A stretch of 64,000 nt of DNA from an uncultured Devosia sp. (GCF_963517015.1 NZ_CAUQDV010000001.1:2300001-2364000), one strand, 5' to 3'. Counted from the stretch's first letter, positions 44,253 to 53,422 are shown. The notes: generated by a model not told the origin, from the sequence alone. Translations and numbers: made by a program.

Positions 44253-45437
44253 ATGAACAAGGCCCTCATCGTCATTCTCGCTACGGTTGCGCTCGACGCC
44301 ATCGGCGGCGGGCTTATCTTCCCCATTCTGCCCGATCTCCTGGCCGAATTATCCGCTGGCGGCGACTTCGCCATTCTCTATGGCGCGCTGCTGGCCAGCT
44401 ATGCCGTCATGCAATTCGTCTTCTCGCCCATCCTCGGCGCACTCAGCGATCGGTTCGGACGCCGACCGGTCCTGCTGATCTCGCTGGCCGGCGCCATGGT
44501 CGATTATCTGGTCATGGCTCTGACGCCCTTCGGCTGGGTTCTCGTGCTCGGGCGTGCACTCGCCGGCATCACCAGTGCCAATATGGCTGTTGCCAGCGCC
44601 TATATCACCGACATTACGGCGCCCGATCAGCGCGCCCAGCGCTTCGGCCTGCTGGGTGCCGTCATGAGCACCGGCTTCATCATCGGCCCGGTGATCGGCG
44701 GCATCATGGGCGCCTGGTGGCTGCGCTCGCCCTTTCTCGTCGCGGCTGTGTTCAACGGCCTCAACCTGCTGCTAGCGATGTTTGTCCTGCCCGAAAGCCG
44801 CAAGGCCATGGACGGCAAGTTCGACCTCAAGGAACTCAATCCGCTGGCGCCATTGATCTGGCTGTGGAATTTCAAGCCGCTGCTGCCGCTGGTGCTGGTC
44901 TCGGTCGTCTTCGGCCTGGTTGCTGCCGTGCCCGGCACGATCTGGGTGCTGTATGGCGCCGAGCGCTTTGGCTGGGATTCCATCCACATGGGCTTTTCCT
45001 TTGCGGTCTTCGGCGTCAGCGGTGCCCTGGCCCAGGCCTTCCTTGTTGGGCCGCTGACCAGGCGCTTCGGCACGTTCGAAACGCTGATGATCGGCGTGGG
45101 CTTCGACACGCTGGCCTATGTGCTGATGGGTTTCGCCACCGAAAGCTGGATGGGCTATGCCATCGCGCCGCTCTTTGCCCTGGGTGGTGTTGCCATGCCG
45201 GCGCTGCAGTCGTTGCTGACCAGCAAGGTCAGCGACGAACAGCAGGGACAGTTGCAGGGCGTGCTGGCGAGCCTGATGAGCCTGGCCGGCATTGCCGGAC
45301 CGATACTCACCACGGCGCTATTCTTTTCGACCGAGCACCTCTGGATCGGCACGACCTGGATTGTTGGCGCTGCGCTCTATCTCGTCGTCTGCCCGCTGTT
45401 CCTCTCGGTTCGAAAGCCGCGACTCGTGGCGGCTTGA
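44253..45437 (+). CDS. tetA: TetA-family drug/H+ antiporter, copy 1
   Basis: This 394-residue major-facilitator transporter has 12 predicted membrane segments. It begins MNKALIVILATVALDAIGGG and has loop 2-3 motif A as GALSDRFGRRPVLL, plus AGITSANMAVASAYITDIT, all close to class A/C tetracycline exporters. The C-terminal LFALGGVAMPALQSLLTSKVS and QQGQLQGVLASL are also typical. The ATG at 44253 is preferred over the GTG at 44211, which lies inside operator O2. It is under probable TetR control and is followed 95 bp later by a paralog. Confidence 0.9.
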   Translation: MNKALIVILATVALDAIGGGLIFPILPDLLAELSAGGDFAILYGALLASYAVMQFVFSPILGALSDRFGRRPVLLISLAGAMVDYLVMALTPFGWVLVLGRALAGITSANMAVASAYITDITAPDQRAQRFGLLGAVMSTGFIIGPVIGGIMGAWWLRSPFLVAAVFNGLNLLLAMFVLPESRKAMDGKFDLKELNPLAPLIWLWNFKPLLPLVLVSVVFGLVAAVPGTIWVLYGAERFGWDSIHMGFSFAVFGVSGALAQAFLVGPLTRRFGTFETLMIGVGFDTLAYVLMGFATESWMGYAIAPLFALGGVAMPALQSLLTSKVSDEQQGQLQGVLASLMSLAGIAGPILTTALFFSTEHLWIGTTWIVGAALYLVVCPLFLSVRKPRLVAA

Positions 45438-45532
45438 AGCGACGAGGGGCTTGCTGCCGTGGCCTGTCAGCAGGCCCCTTGTAACAGCGCAGTGAACAAC
45501 TCACTCTGTTGCGGTTCCGCTGGAGCGCTGTG

Positions 45533-46732
45533 ATGAACAAGCCGCTGATCGTCATCCTGTCTGCCGTGGTGCTCGATTCCATCGGCATCGGGCTGATCTT
45601 TCCGATTCTGCCCAAGCTGCTGCGCGAGGTTGGGCATACGAGCGATATCGCGCTGATCCTGGGCCTGTTGCTGGCGCTCTATTCGGCCTGTCAGTTCCTG
45701 TTTTCGCCGATCCTGGGCGTGCTGTCAGATCGTTTCGGCCGACGTCCGGTGCTTCTGGTCTCGTTGGCGGGGGCAGCGATCGACTATCTGGTGATGGCCT
45801 TTGCGCCCGAACTCTGGCTGCTGGTGGTCGGACGCGCCATTGCCGGCATCACCAGCGCCAATATGGCCGTGGCGACAGCCTATCTCACCGACATATCGAG
45901 CGAGGAGGAGAGGGCGCAGCGCTTTGGCTATTTCCACGCCATGTTCGGCATCGGCTTTATCATCGGCCCGGTCCTGGGCGGCATGCTGGGCGATGTCTGG
46001 ACCCGTGCGCCATTCCTGGCCGCTGCCGGTCTCAACGCCATCAATTTCGCTGTTGCGCTGTTCCTGCTGCCCGAATCCCGGAAGGGCCAGCGCGATGCCA
46101 AATTCAGTCTCGATACGCTCAACCCGTTCAAGCCGCTGCGCTGGGCGCTGACCTTCAGGGCGCTGATTCCGCTGATGGCGATTTTCGTCATCCTCAACTT
46201 CGTCGGTACGGTCTATGGCACCGCATGGGCGCAGTTCAGCGAGGATGTGTTCCAATGGTCAGGGCTCACCATCGGCCTGTCGCTTGGAGCCTACGGCGTC
46301 TGCCATGCCCTGGCACAGGCCTTTCTCACCGGGCCTGCTGTGGAAAAGCTTGGCGAACGCTGGGCCCTGGTGGTCGGCATGACATTCGAGGCGGGCGCCA
46401 TGCTGTCGCTGGCCTTCGTCCAGCATGGCTGGATCCTCTTCGCCATGGCGCCGGTGTTTGCGCTCGGCGGCATCGGCATGCCGGCGCTGCAATCGCTGAC
46501 CACACGGCAGGTCGATGCCGATCGGCAGGGCCAGTTGCAGGGTGTGCTGGCAAGTCTGGTCAGCCTTGCCGCCGTCTTCGGGCCGCTGCTCTTCAGCTTT
46601 TTCTATTTCGAGGTGCGTGATTCCTGGCCGGGGCTGATCTGGGTCGCGGCACTGGGGTGCTATCTCCTGGCTTTACCGCTCATGCTCGGAATCAGGCGCA
46701 GCCCCGTGCCTGTGAAAACCGGTAACGAATAG
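45533..46732 (+). CDS. TetA-family drug/H+ antiporter, copy 2
   Basis: This 399-residue transporter has the same fold and motifs as copy 1: MNKPLIVILSAVVLDSIGIG, GVLSDRFGRRPVLL, AGITSANMAVATAYLTDIS, GGIGMPALQSLTTRQVD and RQGQLQGVLASL. The two differ at many positions, so the duplication is not recent. It has its own GGAG site. It is probably transcribed from the tetA promoter, as no terminator is evident between them. The substrates may differ from those of copy 1. Confidence 0.88.
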   Translation: MNKPLIVILSAVVLDSIGIGLIFPILPKLLREVGHTSDIALILGLLLALYSACQFLFSPILGVLSDRFGRRPVLLVSLAGAAIDYLVMAFAPELWLLVVGRAIAGITSANMAVATAYLTDISSEEERAQRFGYFHAMFGIGFIIGPVLGGMLGDVWTRAPFLAAAGLNAINFAVALFLLPESRKGQRDAKFSLDTLNPFKPLRWALTFRALIPLMAIFVILNFVGTVYGTAWAQFSEDVFQWSGLTIGLSLGAYGVCHALAQAFLTGPAVEKLGERWALVVGMTFEAGAMLSLAFVQHGWILFAMAPVFALGGIGMPALQSLTTRQVDADRQGQLQGVLASLVSLAAVFGPLLFSFFYFEVRDSWPGLIWVAALGCYLLALPLMLGIRRSPVPVKTGNE

Positions 46733-46784
46733 GCGTAAATGGCCCGCAATGCCCGGAAAACCGGCTGAAACCCGGAATCTGGTC

Positions 46785-46813
46785 TTGCAGGGTCGGATTT
46801 TCCGGTTCATTAG
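46785..46813 (+). promoter_or_regulatory. Candidate hupB promoter
   Basis: CTTGCAG (TTGCAG at 46785-46790) and CATTAG (46808-46813), spaced by 17 bp, fit the alphaproteobacterial CTTGAC-N17-CTATAT pattern moderately well. Confidence 0.4.
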
Positions 46814-46939
46814 AGTCTCGCACCGTCCGGCCTCGCAAGACGCCCGGAAATCCTTGCCTTTCTATCAGAATCGACCAAGGGTTGCCGCGTTTTAAGGCTT
46901 CGCCAACGAGGCGGACAAATTCCACTGTGAGGAAACGCT

Positions 46940-47212
46940 ATGAACAAGAACGATCTGGTTGGCGTCGTTGCCGACAAAGCGACGATCACCAAGGCACAGG
47001 CCGCTGAAGCGGTTGACGCAGTGTTCGAGGCCATCACCGGCTCTCTGAAGGCTGGCGAAGAAGTCCGTCTCGTCGGTTTCGGCACTTTTGCCGTCTCGGC
47101 TCGCAAGGCATCGACCGGCCGCAACCCGGCCACTGGCGCCGAAATCCAGATCCCGGCCTCCAACCAGGCCAAGTTCAAGCCCGGCAAGGGCCTGAAGGAC
47201 GCGATCAACTAA
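46940..47212 (+). CDS. hupB: DNA-binding protein HU
   Basis: This 90-residue histone-like protein compacts and bends DNA. It starts MNKNDLVGVVADKATITKAQ and has the family signature in VGFGTFAVSARKASTGRNPATG, then the arm and final helix FKPGKGLKDAIN. A GAGG site precedes the ATG. It follows the conserved clpX-lon order, interrupted here by the tet block. Confidence 0.97.
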   Translation: MNKNDLVGVVADKATITKAQAAEAVDAVFEAITGSLKAGEEVRLVGFGTFAVSARKASTGRNPATGAEIQIPASNQAKFKPGKGLKDAIN

Positions 47213-47238
47213 GATCGCCTCCGGATACGATTCAGATC

Positions 47239-47270
47239 GGCCCCGTGTGCTTGCACCGGGGCCTTTCATT
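47239..47270 (+). terminator. Terminator of hupB
   Basis: GGCCCCG and CGGGGCC flank an 11-base loop and are followed by TTTCATTT. Confidence 0.75.
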
Positions 47271-47294
47271 TGCCGGTTGACGACAACCGGACAT

Positions 47295-47337
47295 GGCCCT
47301 AAGCAGGGCCACCTTGCCAGCGACCGTCATGACGGTC
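47295..47337. other. Two palindromes upstream of tRNA-Val
   Basis: GGCCCT/AGGGCC (47295-47310) forms a small hairpin. GACCGTCATGACGGTC (47322-47337) is a perfect 16-base palindrome ending eight bases before the tRNA. They may act as a terminator tail, an operator or RNA-processing structures. Confidence 0.45.
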
Positions 47338-47344
47338 TGGCGGC

Positions 47345-47420
47345 GGGCGATTAGCTCAGTTGGTAGAGCGCCTCGTTTACACCGAGGATGTCGGCGGTTC
47401 GAGTCCGTCATCGCCCACCA
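47345..47420 (+). tRNA. tRNA-Val (anticodon UAC)
   Basis: Acceptor arms GGGCGAT and ATCGCCC pair and CCA is encoded. The anticodon stem CCTCG/CGAGG encloses TTTACAC with anticodon TAC. D and T arms are standard. Confidence 0.95.
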
Positions 47421-47676
47421 TTCCCCAATCTGTCATTGTCGATGCTAACAGTGTGTTAGCCAATGCGCGCCAAGTGCCCCTTCGGATCGAAGGTGGTGCT
47501 ATTTTCATGTGTCACTTCATCCAAATCGCCTTAGCGCCTGTATCGACGAAACTTTTCCACAGGCTAAAGCGCGAATTTGGAAAATCTCACAGGCAATCCA
47601 TTTTGGTCGCTTGACTTGCCGATAGGGGCTGGGTAAACGACACCCACGTTGCGCGGATGACTTGTTCGCAAGCGCT

Positions 47677-47753
<77 letters not shown>

Positions 47754-47868
47754 CCTTCTTTTTGAAGGTGTCGCAACTAAACCCCTCACACATCCTGACA
47801 TTTCGTGCTGATGGAACTCCGTCGGCAGCCTGCCGTTGACCTTGGCCATTCACCAGCGTCAGACGGCC

Positions 47869-48705
47869 ATGTCCTATTCAGCGCGTCTCTTGCGGGACGA
47901 TCTCCATCTTTCAGTCAATGAAGCCGATCTCTGGTCGGTGCACCGCGCCGCCTCGCCGTTGATCGGCACGGCCATCCACAATGGCCACCATGTCCGCGCT
48001 GACATCAAACCCCTGATGGCGCTCGATGATTCCAGCCGGCTGCGTGAGGAAGACCCGTTCACGGAATATACGATCCGCGATGTCCCGAACCGTGTGGTGT
48101 TTCATCGCTCGCGTTTCGAGATCGATCTCAACCGGGCCAAGGATGGCGCGATCTACCTGACGCCGGAGCAGGCTTGGGACCTCGACGTCTGGGCGCGTCA
48201 CCCCTCGGACGAACAGATCAGCGCCTCGCTGCATATCCACGACAGCTATTATTCCATGCTGGCTCATATGCTTAGCGAGATCGAGGCGGAATTCGGCAGT
48301 TTCGTTCTGCTCGACATGCACAGCTACAACCACCGCCGCAGCGGTCCGCATGGCGAGGCCACGAACCCCGAAGATGCTCCGATCGTCAATATCGGCACTT
48401 CCTCGATGGACCGCGCGCATTGGGCCCCGGTGCTCGATCCCTTCATCGACAGTCTGCGCAGCTTCCAGTTTCGCGGCCAATCCATGGATGTCCGCGAGAA
48501 CATCGCCTTTCAGGGCAGGGGCGAGCAAACCCGCTTCGTGCATGAGAATTTTCCGCAAAGCGGCTGCGCCATCGCCGTCGAGTTCAAGAAAATCTTTATG
48601 GACGAATGGACCGGCGAGCCGGACCGCGAGGCGCTCGAGAGCCTGCGCAACATGGTGCAGCAATCGCTTCCGGTGTTGCTGACCAGCCTGCGAGCACATG
48701 CATGA
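47869..48705 (+). CDS. N-formylglutamate amidohydrolase-like protein
   Basis: This 278-residue protein belongs to the N-formylglutamate amidohydrolase (HutG-type) family, with a phosphorylase/hydrolase-like fold and a probable zinc site. Recognisable parts are IGTAIHNGHHVRADI near the N-terminus, LLDMHSYNHRR, the GEATNPEDAPIVNIGTSS segment and a late CAIAVEFKKIFMDEWTGE. No histidine-degradation genes are nearby. Its stop overlaps the start of the QEGLA gene (ATGA), and an ATP-grasp gene follows, so it is part of a distinct cluster rather than the hut pathway. Starts upstream to 47836 lack a ribosome-binding site. Confidence 0.85.
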   Translation: MSYSARLLRDDLHLSVNEADLWSVHRAASPLIGTAIHNGHHVRADIKPLMALDDSSRLREEDPFTEYTIRDVPNRVVFHRSRFEIDLNRAKDGAIYLTPEQAWDLDVWARHPSDEQISASLHIHDSYYSMLAHMLSEIEAEFGSFVLLDMHSYNHRRSGPHGEATNPEDAPIVNIGTSSMDRAHWAPVLDPFIDSLRSFQFRGQSMDVRENIAFQGRGEQTRFVHENFPQSGCAIAVEFKKIFMDEWTGEPDREALESLRNMVQQSLPVLLTSLRAHA

Positions 48706-50549
48706 GTCCATCATCGGACCAGAAATTGCTCAAGGAGATCGAGTCCGCACTGGCGGATGGCCAGCCCATCCGCAAGGATTTCGGCCGAGGAGAGCGCCTG
48801 CATATCGACCGACCGATGCCATTCCTGACCGTCTATGTCGGTCGCGGCCGTCAGCCGGCAGCAAAGGACATCGTGACGGCCAGTTCCTCCTACCTGCTGG
48901 TCGCAAGCCTGCAGCGCGCGAAGGCTATCGTCGGCCTAGTGGCCACTGCGATGACCGGTCACTTTGGCGCCTTCATGGTTCTCGACATCGGCGAATTGGA
49001 GCGTGACCGCCTGGCGGGCGACGCCGACTATTTGCCGCCATTCGAAATGACGCTGTCATCTTCCAATGATGCCGGTAGCAAGGCGGCCTCTTCAGCGTTC
49101 AGCGCGGCGACGGAAAAGGTGCGGTCCAAGTTCCGCACGCCGCAACTTGCGCGTCCAGCGCTCGCAGATGACCCGGAGGCCCGGCTGGCGAGGCTGCTGC
49201 CCAAGCTGCCGGTGCTGACCCTGCGTTTTGCGCCGATCTATCGGGTACCAGAATCGGAAGCGGTCTATCCGCAACTGCATGAGCAGCTGGTGGCCAATCT
49301 TGTCGATTCGAGCCTGGAAGCGATCGCGGCTTTCGTCGACGCCACCAAGAGCCTCGCCATATCGAGCCATCGGGCACTTGGCCGCCGCGCTTTCATCGAT
49401 GCGGTCAGCCGGGCCGACAAGGCCATCGACGAGGTGGCTCAGAGCTTTGATTTCCTGCTGGCCGTGACCCCCATCAATGCCCGGGCGGCCTGGGAGGAGT
49501 TCTCCGAGGGCGGATTTGAGCGGACGCCTCAATTGCTCTATCGGCCGCTGACCATGGCCGTCGACCAGCAGAAGAAGCGGCTGTTCTCGGTGGCGCTGGA
49601 CCATTTCGAAGATCCGGTACTGACAACGCTCTATCGCGAGAAGCAACAGGAACTGGATTTGCAGCTCTCGCTGTTGGCGGCGCGAGAAACACCACGCTTC
49701 GTGGAATTGAGCCGGGCGCTTTATGGTCCGGTGGAGTCCGGTCTTTTCCAGGCAGCCCAGGCCATACTGGACGGCACCAAATCGGAACGCGGGAAGGGGC
49801 CTGCTGACGATGCCGATGTGACCTATGTCGAGCGACGCGCACAGGCGATGATCAAGGCCTATGCAGGTGCTTCGCCGCAGTTCGACGCGCGCGTCGAGGT
49901 CCGCGACGACTTGCCGGGCGGCATGATGGTATCCGGCGGACGCTTGCTGATTGCCCGCAGCACTGTCATGGCCAAAACCCGTGTCGAGGCTCTGCTGAGC
50001 CACGAAGTGGGCGTGCATCTGCTGACCTATTTCAACGGCTCGGCTCAGGGTCTGCGCCTGTTCCGCTCGGGCCTTGCCGGCTATGAGGGCGTGCAGGAAG
50101 GGCTGGCCGTACTGGCGGAGTATCTGGTCGGCGGTATGACGCTTGGCAGGCTGCGCCTTCTGGCGGCACGTGTCGTCGGGTGTACGGCCATGCTCGAGGG
50201 CGCCAGTTTTCCTGACTGCTACAAGCGAATCCGGGACCTTGGATTGCCGGAAAGTTCGGCCTTCAACCTGGTGTTGCGGGTTTATCGCGGCGGCGGCTTG
50301 GCCAAGGACGCTGTGTATCTCCGCGGATTGCTCGAGGTCTTGGGGCATCTGCGCGTGGGCGGATCGCTTGACCCGTTCTGGATGGGCAAGATTGCAGCCA
50401 GTCATTTCAGCATCATGCAGGAGTTGAACACGCGGGGCCTGCTCAAGGCGCCGCAGCTCATACCCGCATTTCTTTCCCATCCGGATGCCGACCAGCGCCT
50501 CAAGAAGGCCGCTGCAGGAATGAGTCCGGTCGATATGATTGCCAGCTAG
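48702..50549 (+). CDS. QEGLA-motif / DUF1704 metallopeptidase-like protein (MATCAP-related family)
   Basis: The ATG at 48702 overlaps the previous stop and gives 615 residues. The C-terminal half contains HEVGVH (434-438), an HExxxH zinc-site pattern, and 28 residues later VQEGLAVLAEY, the QEGLA motif that provides a third ligand glutamate (E466). Bacterial members are annotated as flavohemoglobin expression-modulating QEGLA proteins. The same family includes the eukaryotic microtubule-associated tyrosine carboxypeptidases. The N-terminal third is family-specific and has no known domain. It has no signal peptide, so it acts in the cytoplasm. The substrate is unknown. The ATP-grasp gene starts nine bases after its stop. 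Confidence 0.9.
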   Translation: MSPSSDQKLLKEIESALADGQPIRKDFGRGERLHIDRPMPFLTVYVGRGRQPAAKDIVTASSSYLLVASLQRAKAIVGLVATAMTGHFGAFMVLDIGELERDRLAGDADYLPPFEMTLSSSNDAGSKAASSAFSAATEKVRSKFRTPQLARPALADDPEARLARLLPKLPVLTLRFAPIYRVPESEAVYPQLHEQLVANLVDSSLEAIAAFVDATKSLAISSHRALGRRAFIDAVSRADKAIDEVAQSFDFLLAVTPINARAAWEEFSEGGFERTPQLLYRPLTMAVDQQKKRLFSVALDHFEDPVLTTLYREKQQELDLQLSLLAARETPRFVELSRALYGPVESGLFQAAQAILDGTKSERGKGPADDADVTYVERRAQAMIKAYAGASPQFDARVEVRDDLPGGMMVSGGRLLIARSTVMAKTRVEALLSHEVGVHLLTYFNGSAQGLRLFRSGLAGYEGVQEGLAVLAEYLVGGMTLGRLRLLAARVVGCTAMLEGASFPDCYKRIRDLGLPESSAFNLVLRVYRGGGLAKDAVYLRGLLEVLGHLRVGGSLDPFWMGKIAASHFSIMQELNTRGLLKAPQLIPAFLSHPDADQRLKKAAAGMSPVDMIAS

Positions 50550-50558
50550 GAGCGTCGC

Positions 50559-51605
50559 ATGCGCATCGCATTTTTCGTCAATTCCATAGAGGGCGAGACG
50601 GCCATCTATTCGACCACGCATCTGGCCCTGGCTGCGCTCAATCGTGGCCATGACATCTGCTATGTCACGCCGGGTGATTTCGTCCTGCGCCAAGATGATA
50701 GTTTGGCGGTGCGCGCCCTGACGTTGCCGAGTGCAAAATACAAGAAGGCCGAGACCTTGCACAAAGATTTGCAGGGGGAGGGCACCAAGGTCGAGGTGAT
50801 GGATGTCACCGAAATCGACGTCCTGCTGCTCCGCAACGATCCGTCGGAAGATTCGGCGGATCGTCCCTGGGCGGCGCAAGTCGGGGCCATATTCGGGCGT
50901 ATTGCGGCTGCGAGGGGCGTGACGGTACTCAACGATCCGGAGGGTCTGATCCGAGCGCAGAACAAACTCTACTTCCAGGAATTCCCCGCCAGCGTGCGGC
51001 CCGATACGCTGATTTCGAAAAGCATCGAGGAAATCCGGGGCTTCGTGGAGAACCAGCCTAAAGGCGCGATCCTCAAGCCGCTGCAGGGATCTGGCGGCAA
51101 GAATGTCTTCAAGATCGCCTCGCCCAAGGATGCCAATCTCAACCAGATTTTCGAGGCGGTGAGTGGCGAGGGCTATCTGATCGCCCAGGGCTTCATGCCG
51201 GCAGCCGCGGAGGGCGACGTTCGCTTCTTCCTGATGAATGGCGTGCCGCTGCAGAGCGAGGGCAAATTTGCAGCCTTCCGGCGCGCACCGGCCAAGGGTG
51301 ATATCCGCTCCAATATTCACGCCGGCGGCACGGCCGAAAAGATCGAAGTTTCCGACACGATGTTGCGCATCGCCGAGGCGGTGCGGCCCAAACTTATCCA
51401 AGACGGCATGTTTTTGGTGGGGCTCGATATCGTTGGCGACAAGCTGCTGGAGATCAACGTCTTCACGCCTGGTGGGCTCAACAATCTCTCGCAGATGTAT
51501 GAAACCGACTTTTCGCAATCTGTCATAGCGGCGCTGGAAGACAAGATGGCGATCAAGTCGGCCTATGCCGGAACGATCGGTAACCGCGAGCTTGCCACTC
51601 TTTGA
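50559..51605 (+). CDS. Glutathione synthase-like ATP-grasp ligase
   Basis: This 348-residue protein has the prokaryotic glutathione-synthetase fold. The ATP-binding lysine is in ILKPLQGSGGKNVF (K173), the acidic site in GDVRFFLMNG, the catalytic loop in RRAPAKGDIRSNIHAGG and metal ligands in EINVFTPGGLNN. ATP-grasp enzymes of this type join a carboxylate to an amine. A gshA partner is not in the window. Its tight linkage to the amidohydrolase and QEGLA genes suggests it may make a peptide or amide other than, or in addition to, glutathione. TAGGAG precedes the ATG. Confidence 0.88.
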   Translation: MRIAFFVNSIEGETAIYSTTHLALAALNRGHDICYVTPGDFVLRQDDSLAVRALTLPSAKYKKAETLHKDLQGEGTKVEVMDVTEIDVLLLRNDPSEDSADRPWAAQVGAIFGRIAAARGVTVLNDPEGLIRAQNKLYFQEFPASVRPDTLISKSIEEIRGFVENQPKGAILKPLQGSGGKNVFKIASPKDANLNQIFEAVSGEGYLIAQGFMPAAAEGDVRFFLMNGVPLQSEGKFAAFRRAPAKGDIRSNIHAGGTAEKIEVSDTMLRIAEAVRPKLIQDGMFLVGLDIVGDKLLEINVFTPGGLNNLSQMYETDFSQSVIAALEDKMAIKSAYAGTIGNRELATL

Positions 51606-51693
51606 GGTCAAACAGCCGTGATGCCGGTGATCTGCGGTAACGGCAGGCGCATATAAAGCGAATAGACGAGCATAGAACTCCATCCGAGGATGA

Positions 51694-52428
51694 ATGATGC
51701 CACGTTCCGCCACTCTCGCCGTTGCCTGCCATAAGGATCGGCGTAATCTGCTCGCTGCCATGCTGGTTCTGCCGGCCTTTGCCTTTGGTCTTTGGCAGCA
51801 GCCAGTGACCGCCCAGGAGGCGCCGGTCGAAATCCCCGCGCCAACCGCCATGCTGGCCGAGACGGGCAGCAGCGCGACGGCGATCTTTGCCGGCGGTTGC
51901 TTTTGGGGTGTTCAAGGAGTGTTCCAGCATACCAAAGGGGTGACCCGCGCGGTGTCTGGCTATTCAGGCGGTTCGGCGGATACGGCGACCTACGACCAGA
52001 CCACGAGCGGCACCACAGGGCATGCCGAGACGGTTGAGATCACCTATGATCCTTCGGTGATCAGCTATGGCGAGTTGCTGCAGATCTATTTCTCGGTGGC
52101 CCATAATCCGACCCAGCTGAACTATCAGGGACCGGACCACGGGACACAGTATCGTTCCACCATCTTTCCGGTAAATGACGAGCAGGCCGAATTTGCAAAG
52201 GCGTATATCGCCGAGCTTGATGCCACGGGCCGGTTCGAAGGGCCCATCGTTACGACCATCGAGCCGTTCAAGGCGTTCTATCCGGCTGAGCAGTATCATC
52301 AGGACTTCCTGACGCTGAACCCGACTTACCCCTATATCGTGATCAATGACCTGCCCAAGGTTGAAGCGCTCAAGTCGCTCTTCGCCGATGATTATCGCGC
52401 CGACCCGGTTCTGGTGGGCACGCTCTAG
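51694..52428 (+). CDS. msrA: Periplasmic peptide-methionine (S)-S-oxide reductase
   Basis: This MsrA repairs oxidised methionine. The N-terminal segment (about 1-40; LLAAMLVLPAFAFGLWQQPVTAQ) is an export signal, so it acts outside the cytoplasm, unlike the usual form. The catalytic motif is GGCFWG (C69), and the substrate-site GPDHGTQYRS and late YHQDFL are intact. It starts at 51694 or the next ATG at 51697. It follows the ATP-grasp gene by about 90 bp and may not be in the same unit. Confidence 0.92.
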   Translation: MMPRSATLAVACHKDRRNLLAAMLVLPAFAFGLWQQPVTAQEAPVEIPAPTAMLAETGSSATAIFAGGCFWGVQGVFQHTKGVTRAVSGYSGGSADTATYDQTTSGTTGHAETVEITYDPSVISYGELLQIYFSVAHNPTQLNYQGPDHGTQYRSTIFPVNDEQAEFAKAYIAELDATGRFEGPIVTTIEPFKAFYPAEQYHQDFLTLNPTYPYIVINDLPKVEALKSLFADDYRADPVLVGTL

Positions 52429-52569
52429 GTTGATTGGACGGCGACCCGCCATGTTGTCGTCGTCCAAGCCACATGCTTTTGCCGGTTATGGAGGTCATGC
52501 TGCGCGGGACGGAACCGGCTCGATAAGGTCGCGTTCAATTGGCAGGTAGTGCAGGGCAGGGAGTGCGTA

Positions 52570-53124
52570 ATGGGCTTGTTCAAGACACTGACGGTAGCGG
52601 CGCTCGCCACTGCGGCGGCAACCGGGACAGGCTTTGCGGCTGACCTGATCACTGTGCCGACGAGTACGCCGGCGGAAATGCCGATCTACGAAGAGCCTGG
52701 CTTTGACTGGAATGGTTTCTACGCGGGTGTCTACGGCGGCGTGCAACACGGCGAGACCAGCGACACGCAATACGGGCTTGGGATCCAGGCCGGCTACAAT
52801 GCGCAGTTCGACTTTTATCTTCTTGGCGCTGAAGTCGCCGTTCATGGCCTGCCCGGAAATGATGCAGTCGGGGAAACCAGCTATGGACAGCTGCTTGGTC
52901 GGGCGGGCCTTGTCGTCAGCGACAATGTTCTGGTCTACGGCGCCGGCGGCTATGGAATAGACCTTGGTGCTCCTGAGGAGGAAGACATGCTGCTTGGTGG
53001 CGGTGTGGAACTGGCCGTAACCGAGTCGATCTCCGTCGAGGCCCAATATCTACACGGCTTCCCATTGGGTGAAGGGGGCAATTCCAAGGACCAGTTTACG
53101 CTCGGTGCCAACTGGCACTTCTAG
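52570..53124 (+). CDS. Outer-membrane beta-barrel protein (Omp25/Omp31-like)
   Basis: This 184-residue protein starts at 52570 with a GGGAG site and has a signal peptide ending FAADL. The mature start, MPIYEEPGFDWNGFYAGVYGGVQ, is the classic Omp25/31-type pattern (FDWxGxYxGxxxG). It shows alternating beta strands and ends in the aromatic ANWHF expected for outer-membrane insertion. It is shorter than many Omp25 proteins, with four or so visible strand pairs. It is paired with a related gene downstream. Confidence 0.88.
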   Translation: MGLFKTLTVAALATAAATGTGFAADLITVPTSTPAEMPIYEEPGFDWNGFYAGVYGGVQHGETSDTQYGLGIQAGYNAQFDFYLLGAEVAVHGLPGNDAVGETSYGQLLGRAGLVVSDNVLVYGAGGYGIDLGAPEEEDMLLGGGVELAVTESISVEAQYLHGFPLGEGGNSKDQFTLGANWHF

Positions 53125-53422
53125 TGACTGAAGATACGCGAGAGGACTATCCAGCGGCTCCGTTCAACGGGGCCGTTAGTTTTCCGTCTCACTGCGAGTC
53201 GGTGACGGCCAATCGGTTCCCCAAGAAACACGGGCTTTTAGCTCGATTAGTTCAAATGTGTCTCAAATTGGACCAAAAACGCGACTTCGGGGCAACACCA
53301 CCCCCCAAATGGTCACCCAGCCTTAGCCTAGACGGCAAATATGGGCGACCAAACTCTTGTATCGCGCGTTGTGGTGCTGCATCTAACCCCTCGACTACGG
53401 TAACCTTATTGGAGTGCAAGAT

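Noticed and set aside
47360..47614. Plus-strand ORF beginning MVERLVYTEDVGGSSPSS
   Set aside because: Its start lies within tRNA-Val and the peptide is a known artefact of tRNA sequence.
49092..51851. Very long antisense open frame (about 919 codons) opposite the QEGLA and ATP-grasp genes
   Set aside because: It is the complement of two well-supported genes in high-GC DNA, has no recognisable domain and low-quality composition.
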